From the NCBI GenBank assembly GCA_902984215.1, contig CADWAF010005832.1, positions 1 through 11,607 on the forward strand: a stretch of 11,607 bases of DNA. The letters run 5' to 3'. Within the stretch, counting starts at the first letter, position 1. The number at the start of each line of letters is the position of its first letter. The position numbers and the translations under genes were made by a program. Source of the stretch: Willaertia magna (Eukaryota > Heterolobosea > Eutetramitea > Acrasida > Naegleriidae). Shown here in pieces: positions 8,501 through 11,607 of this stretch. A model generated the notes under the pieces. The model was not told the DNA's origin and did no database searches. It saw only the letters and a list, made by a program, of their open reading frames with translations.

Positions 8501-9311
8501 ATTTAGACAAGATTTAATTAATTCTTCTTTAGAAACTTTATTAGTTATTGTACAATCATCTTCTTATAATGATATTGGTGGTGAAGATGAAGATGAATTA
8601 ATGAGTGAATTAATTGTTAATGAAAATGCAATTAATATTTTAATACAATTATTATTTATTTCTGTTCAAAGAATGTCTAAAGCAAAACAAATGGTTTTAC
8701 CTAAATATTTTGGTAATTTACTAAGTTTATTATTAGCTTTATCTTCTTATGAATATTTTAGAGGAGTTGCAATTTCAATAATTTTACAAGGAGGTGTATT
8801 ATCTTCTAATGATGACAATAATTTACATCATCATAATCATACTAATTCACCATCTATTCATATTAATGGTAATAGTCAATTAAATAGTAATAATACTTTA
8901 ATTACATTATTAATTCAATCTATAAATTTAATTTTACAATTTATGAATCAAAGTAAAAAGAGAATGCATAATATATTTGATGATAATACATCTGAATTAA
9001 AATATTATATTTTATTAATTTTAAGTACTTTATTAATGTTATCTACAAATAGTAGAGCTGTTGGTGAAATGAAAGAAAATATGTTGGAATTATTAATGAA
9101 AGAAATTGAATTTAAATTGGCTCTACCACATAGTGGTAATAATAATGGTAACTCAAATGAAGAACATAATTCATTTAATGTATCTACTAATAATCAAGAT
9201 TTAATGGGAGATTCAGACAACCAAACCAAATTATTGGTATCTGTTATTAGTCACTTAAATATTAGATTAGGTATGAAAAATGATAATAGAAGAATGAGTT
9301 TTAGAAGATAA
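5511..9311 (+). CDS. Large Asn-rich protein of unknown function, PH-like N-terminus and armadillo-like C-terminus
   Basis: I do not recognise this protein with certainty. Exons 5511-7933 and 7976-9311 join to 1252 residues; splicing gives SPLNFVKLLSNAIHISSM across the junction. Residues about 5-140 alternate short beta-like segments (YYICIGAHFLYFLNE, PIKISLEHIKQLISY, FGIVVES, CIIINLE) and end in a helix, as a PH-like domain would. A second ordered block at about 300-420 contains APTNHLRTIAH, IYECYHLQIHYTM and MKRVIVCRRKYLPPY, then FQDIIIIHDFEYII. Between the blocks are Asn/Ser/Lys/Glu-rich linkers. From about 820 to 1180 the chain is leucine-rich and helical (LLQWLIHCD, VSSILERLTHHYENVRKWL, SLLRILRNCC), resembling armadillo/HEAT repeats. 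The C-terminal tail is Asn-rich and ends in RRMSFRR. A weak candidate family is the eukaryotic C12orf56/DUF4551 proteins. PP4 subunit 3 (SMEK) was considered for the same PH-plus-ARM plan, but its signature stretches are absent. No signal peptide or convincing membrane anchor. Confidence 0.75.
7934..7975 (+). other. Intron of the 1252-residue protein gene (42 nt, phase 2)
   Basis: The donor is GTAAGT and the acceptor AATAG. At 42 nt it is the shortest intron here. Splicing makes an Asn codon from AA and T and keeps both exons in one frame; unspliced reading stops at TAA 7935-7937. The alternative, two separate genes with the second starting at 8016, would leave almost no promoter and lose the open codons between 7976 and 8015. 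Confidence 0.9.
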
Positions 9312-9443
9312 ACTTTATGTTCTGTAATAAATGAGAAAATGTCAATTCACTTAAAGGTGATTAAACATTATTTATTGTAATTTTAAACTTTGGTTAAATT
9401 AATTGTACACAAATAAAGAATTAAATAATTTATTTTATTAAAT
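9312..9443. other. Convergent 3' intergenic spacer
   Basis: These 132 bp separate the stop of the 1252-residue protein (plus strand) from the stop of the hydroxyacid dehydrogenase (minus strand). The spacer must hold both 3' ends. AATAAA-type words occur on the plus strand (for example at about 9326 and 9411). No coding potential is seen. Confidence 0.5.
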
Positions 9444-10685
9444 CTAAAGGTCATATTGTTTCATTTGAACATTATTGAGTTGTTCTAAAGTTTTAATAAG
9501 AGCTTGAGTACCATTCTTTGCACCTCCATTATTTCTAATATTTCATTAATAATCAACATTCACAAAATTAATAATCTACTTACCTTAAAGTATCATACAA
9601 TGTTTTTGCTAAAGTTAACCCTGGAAGAACTAAATTCATATTATTTGCTTCCCTTAAACAAATATCCATATCTTAATCGCATAAAAATTGCAAAAATTAA
9701 AATAAATAAATATCAAGTTCATAAATAAATTAAATATTAAGTTAATAATAAATTAAATTTACCTTTAATAAAATGTTCAACATAAAAACCAGGTTCAAAA
9801 TCTCTCTTTAAAATTCTTGGACCATATGATGTTAAACTAAATGAATTAGCTGCACCTCCACTAATTGCCTTTAAAACTTGAACAACATCTAATCCTGCCC
9901 TATAAGCATATAATAAACCTTCACAAACGCCAATCATTGATGTTGCAATAACAATTTGATTTGACATCTTGGCGTGTTGACCCATACCTGCACCTCCCAT
10001 ATAATTAAGCGTTTTACCAATACATTCAAATAATGGTTTGGTATTTTCAAATACTTCTTGTTCTCCTCCAACAAAGATTGTTAATGTTGCATTTCTTGCA
10101 CCAACATCACCACCTTTACAAATTTTCAGTCAACCAAGTTTAAATTTTACAAAAAACATACCTGAACATGGAGCATCTAAACTTTTAACACCAATCTTAT
10201 TTGCTTTTTCATAAATTTCTTTAGCTAATGAAGGTTCTGAAGTTGTCATATCAATAATAATACCACCTGATTGCATTCCCTTTAAAACACCATTTTCTTC
10301 ATCTAAATAAATTTGACGTACGTCAGATGGATAACCAACAATTGAAATAATTACATCAGAATTTTGAGCTACTTCTTTTGGTGTATTTACTAAAGTTGCA
10401 CCTAATTCAACTAATGGTTGAGCTTTTGCTTTAGTTCTAGAATAAACTGTAACATTAGAAAATCCTTTTTGAATTAAATGTTTACACATTGAACTACCCA
10501 TTACACCTTTCAAAATGTTTAATTATTCATTATTTTCAATTATTAATACATACCAGTTCCGATGAAACCAACTGACAATACGATTTATAACAACAAGAAT
10601 ATTAAAAAACAATTATGTTATCGGCAATAGATCTAACCACATCTAACACCTTACCTCTTGTCACAGAAGGAATTACTTTGTGCAT
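9444..10685 (-). CDS. HIBADH: 3-hydroxyisobutyrate dehydrogenase / tartronate-semialdehyde-reductase-like beta-hydroxyacid dehydrogenase
   Basis: This is an NAD(P)-dependent beta-hydroxyacid dehydrogenase. The 3-hydroxyisobutyrate member acts in mitochondrial valine breakdown. Six exons, 10685-10655, 10571-10554, 10506-10162, 10113-9763, 9671-9584 and 9534-9444, total 924 nt and give 307 residues ending in TAG. The Rossmann loop VGFIGTGVMG (11-20) is assembled from exons 1 to 3; exon 2 is only 18 nt. DAPCSGGDVGA (127-137) is the substrate-binding signature, split by intron 3. GAGMGQHAK (172-180) carries the catalytic Lys180, followed by MSNQ. The C-terminal helical domain contains [20 protein letters not shown], and the protein ends [13 protein letters not shown]. 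The ATG at 10685 follows an in-frame TGA, so it is the first possible start in its exon. The nine residues before the Rossmann fold are not a convincing mitochondrial presequence, so the compartment is uncertain. KMSNQ rather than the HIBADH-typical KxxNN recalls bacterial tartronate semialdehyde reductases, leaving the substrate open. Confidence 0.9.
9535..9583 (-). other. Intron 5 of the hydroxyacid dehydrogenase (49 nt, phase 2)
   Basis: The donor is GTAAGT and the acceptor ATTAG on the minus strand. Splicing forms an Arg codon from AG and A, giving [25 protein letters not shown] about 15-25 nt before the acceptor is a plausible branch point. Confidence 0.9.
9672..9762 (-). other. Intron 4 of the hydroxyacid dehydrogenase (91 nt, phase 1)
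   Basis: The donor is GTAAAT and the acceptor GATTAAG on the minus strand. It is the longest intron in the window. Splicing creates an Asp codon from G and AT and joins EHFIK to DMDICLREA, the conserved helix following the active-site domain. Confidence 0.88.
10114..10161 (-). other. Intron 3 of the hydroxyacid dehydrogenase (48 nt, phase 1)
   Basis: The donor is GTATGT and the acceptor GTAAAG. Splicing joins DAPCS to [11 protein letters not shown], rebuilding the DAPxSGG signature exactly. TTGACTGA within the intron is a plausible branch point. Confidence 0.93.
10507..10553 (-). other. Intron 2 of the hydroxyacid dehydrogenase (47 nt, phase 1)
   Basis: The donor is GTATGT and the acceptor TGAAAG on the minus strand. 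It splits the Gly codon of the Rossmann loop: VGFIGT before, then G and VMGSSM after. Confidence 0.92.
10554..10571 (-). other. 18-nt micro-exon (exon 2) of the hydroxyacid dehydrogenase
   Basis: This exon contributes two bases of a Val codon, five whole codons (GFIGT) and one base of a Gly codon, the heart of the dinucleotide-binding loop. The flanks are TTGTCAG upstream and GTATGT downstream. It is required because the downstream exon starts inside the loop and the in-frame sequence upstream contains TAA with no Met. Confidence 0.88.
10572..10654 (-). other. Intron 1 of the hydroxyacid dehydrogenase (83 nt, phase 1)
   Basis: The donor is GTAAGG after GACAAGAG and the acceptor TTGTCAG on the minus strand. 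Splicing produces SVTRVGFIGTG, where an Arg or Lys directly before the first Rossmann strand is typical of the family. This is the least constrained junction, since exon 1 encodes only ten non-conserved residues. Confidence 0.8.
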
Positions 10686-10810
10686 TTTTTCTTCTTTATA
10701 ATTTCATTATCTTCTTCATTTCTCTTTATTACAAAGTAAAATAAACTCCTATCAAGCTAGAAAGAAGAAGAAAAGAAAAAGCTTTTTCACAAACATTATT
10801 TTAATATAAT
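10686..10810 (-). promoter_or_regulatory. Spacer between the PDCL3-like gene and the hydroxyacid dehydrogenase
   Basis: These 125 bp hold the 3' end of the phosducin-like gene and the promoter/5' UTR of the dehydrogenase, which are in tandem on the minus strand. The minus strand is strongly purine-rich (repeated GAAGAA and AAAGAAG words) just before the ATG. No other element is recognised. Confidence 0.4.
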
Positions 10811-11590
10811 TTACAAATCATCATCTGAATAATCATCTTCATCATCATCAAATACACTTCTCCTTTTAGTTTTTCCTTCACCAAGATTACTTGAAAAATC
10901 TCCAACAAATTTAAATTGACCTTTTTTACTATCATCTACACGATGACTTGGAGGTTCCTTTAATTCAGTTTTAACAATACCAAGTCTAGATAACTTCCAT
11001 TCTAAATCATTAGCCGTAAGTTCTTTACCTCCTAATGATCCTAACCCAACAAATTGAACGACCATCTCACCTCCTCTGTAAACTAAGATAGTTGGACAGT
11101 TTGTATCTGGATAGTTAGGAATGGCTGCATCTCCTCTAATCCTTAAGAATTTAACGTATTTATGACGATCTGCAAGTACTTTTAATTTATCATCTAAGAT
11201 TTTACAGTCTTCTTTACCATAAGCAAATAAGTGAATAACAACAAAGGTGTCTTTAGGTGGACTTTTACAGACTTCTTCTACGTATTCAGTTGCTGAGATA
11301 TCTCTTACTCCATTATATTTATTTGAGGAGGCTTGTTGTTTAAGTTGTTGAAGTCTTATTTGTTTTAATTGTTGAAGGATGAGTTCATCATCATCTTCTA
11401 AAGTTTCTTCTTCTTCAATTGTTTGTAATTCCGATAGATTAGAAGTAATTAATTTTTCAAATTTTTCTTCTTCTTTAGATTTAAAATAATTTACTTTATC
11501 AAAATCCTCTTCTTCTGGTAATGTTGGTAAATTACCATGTTGTCTTTGAATTAAAGTCCATTCAGTTTCAATTCCATTAATTTTAGACAT
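10811..11590 (-). CDS. PDCL3: Phosducin-like protein, PDCL3/Plp2 group (thioredoxin-fold chaperonin co-factor)
   Basis: This is a phosducin family member of the PhLP2/PDCL3/yeast Plp2 group. These cytosolic proteins bind the CCT/TRiC chaperonin and help fold actin, tubulin or cell-cycle proteins. The gene is a single exon of 259 residues with stop TAA. GIETEWTLIQRQHGNLP (6-22) is the N-terminal signature of the group. A charged helical stretch (about 36-88) precedes the thioredoxin-like domain (about 97-205), with FVVIHLFAYGKEDCKILDD, VKFLRIRGDAAIPNYPDTN, CPTILVYRGGEMVVQFVG and LTANDLEWKLSRLGIV. The redox CxxC of true thioredoxins is absent, as expected. The C-terminus is acidic (DDDEDDYSDDDL), as is common in Plp2 proteins. 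The start Met is 17 bp from the window edge and fits the family N-terminus, so the coding region appears complete; the promoter lies outside. Confidence 0.92.
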   Translation of the reverse strand: MSKINGIETEWTLIQRQHGNLPTLPEEEDFDKVNYFKSKEEEKFEKLITSNLSELQTIEEEETLEDDDELILQQLKQIRLQQLKQQASSNKYNGVRDISATEYVEEVCKSPPKDTFVVIHLFAYGKEDCKILDDKLKVLADRHKYVKFLRIRGDAAIPNYPDTNCPTILVYRGGEMVVQFVGLGSLGGKELTANDLEWKLSRLGIVKTELKEPPSHRVDDSKKGQFKFVGDFSSNLGEGKTKRRSVFDDDEDDYSDDDL

Positions 11591-11607
11591 GTTGATACAC
11601 TAGATAT

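Noticed and set aside
8016..9311. An independent gene starting at the ATG at 8016
   Set aside because: The frame is open back to 7976 and joins upstream coding across a consensus 42-nt intron; no promoter-sized gap exists.
5511..9311. Assignment as PP4 regulatory subunit 3 (SMEK/Psy2)
   Set aside because: The PH-plus-ARM plan is similar, but I do not see the conserved SMEK stretches, so the name is not supported.
435..9446. Ciliate-type nuclear code suggested by AT-richness and Asn-rich proteins
   Set aside because: TAA, TAG and TGA all end conserved proteins at family-appropriate lengths, so the standard code fits.
9504..9728. A 74-codon plus-strand open frame
   Set aside because: It lies antisense to the last two exons and introns of the hydroxyacid dehydrogenase, has low-complexity Ile/Asn/Lys composition and resembles no family.
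10130..10513. A short stand-alone dehydrogenase fragment or pseudogene
   Set aside because: All six exons join with consensus splice sites into a full-length, uninterrupted enzyme, so it is not a broken gene.
1..11607. Mobile element, CRISPR array, viral insertion or operon-like defence system
   Set aside because: No transposase, integrase, terminal repeats, spaced direct repeats or viral proteins were seen; all genes but one are recognisable eukaryotic housekeeping families.

Overview
The window is nuclear DNA from a very AT-rich, gene-dense microbial eukaryote. It holds seven protein-coding genes. Five are interrupted by nine short GT-AG introns (42 to 91 nt) whose removal restores conserved reading frames. 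TAA, TGA and TAG are all used as stops, so the standard code applies and a ciliate-type code is excluded. Long Asn/Ser-rich low-complexity stretches, tiny introns, short intergenic gaps and a sterol-pathway gene fit a free-living amoeboid protist. I lean towards a heterolobosean (Naegleria/Willaertia-like), with a dictyostelid or other amoebozoan as the alternative. This is inference from composition and protein flavour, not an alignment. I see no tRNA, rRNA, transposon, CRISPR array or bacterial operon.

Layout. 1-434 is AT-rich non-coding DNA. Three genes follow in tandem on the minus strand: an acid-lipase/sterol-esterase-type hydrolase with a C-terminal membrane anchor (435-1752, one intron), a SAGA-complex Ada1/TADA1 subunit (1869-3082, one intron near the start codon), and an NSDHL-type sterol-4-alpha-carboxylate 3-dehydrogenase (3143-4237). 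Gaps between them are only 116 and 60 bp. A 262-bp divergent intergenic region with several short palindromes separates NSDHL from the plus-strand gene for an HSD17B10-type short-chain dehydrogenase (4500-5347, one intron). Next on the plus strand is a large gene (5511-9311, one intron) for a 1252-residue Asn-rich protein of unknown function. It has a PH-like N-terminus and a helical armadillo-like C-terminus. Convergent to it on the minus strand is a six-exon beta-hydroxyacid dehydrogenase of the 3-hydroxyisobutyrate/tartronate-semialdehyde class (9444-10685), which includes an 18-nt micro-exon. Last on the minus strand is a complete phosducin-like protein of the PDCL3/Plp2 group (10811-11590).

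How the genes relate. There is no obvious single pathway. NSDHL and the lipase both touch sterol or neutral-lipid metabolism, and both carry hydrophobic segments that suggest ER or lipid-droplet membranes. HSD17B10 and HIBADH are classically isoleucine and valine catabolic enzymes. TADA1 (transcription) and PDCL3 (chaperonin co-factor) are housekeeping. The most useful results are the reconstructed exon structures, the 18-nt micro-exon, the recurring 31-34-nt first coding exons with phase-1 introns, the unusual topology of the lipase, and the uncharacterised 1252-residue protein.
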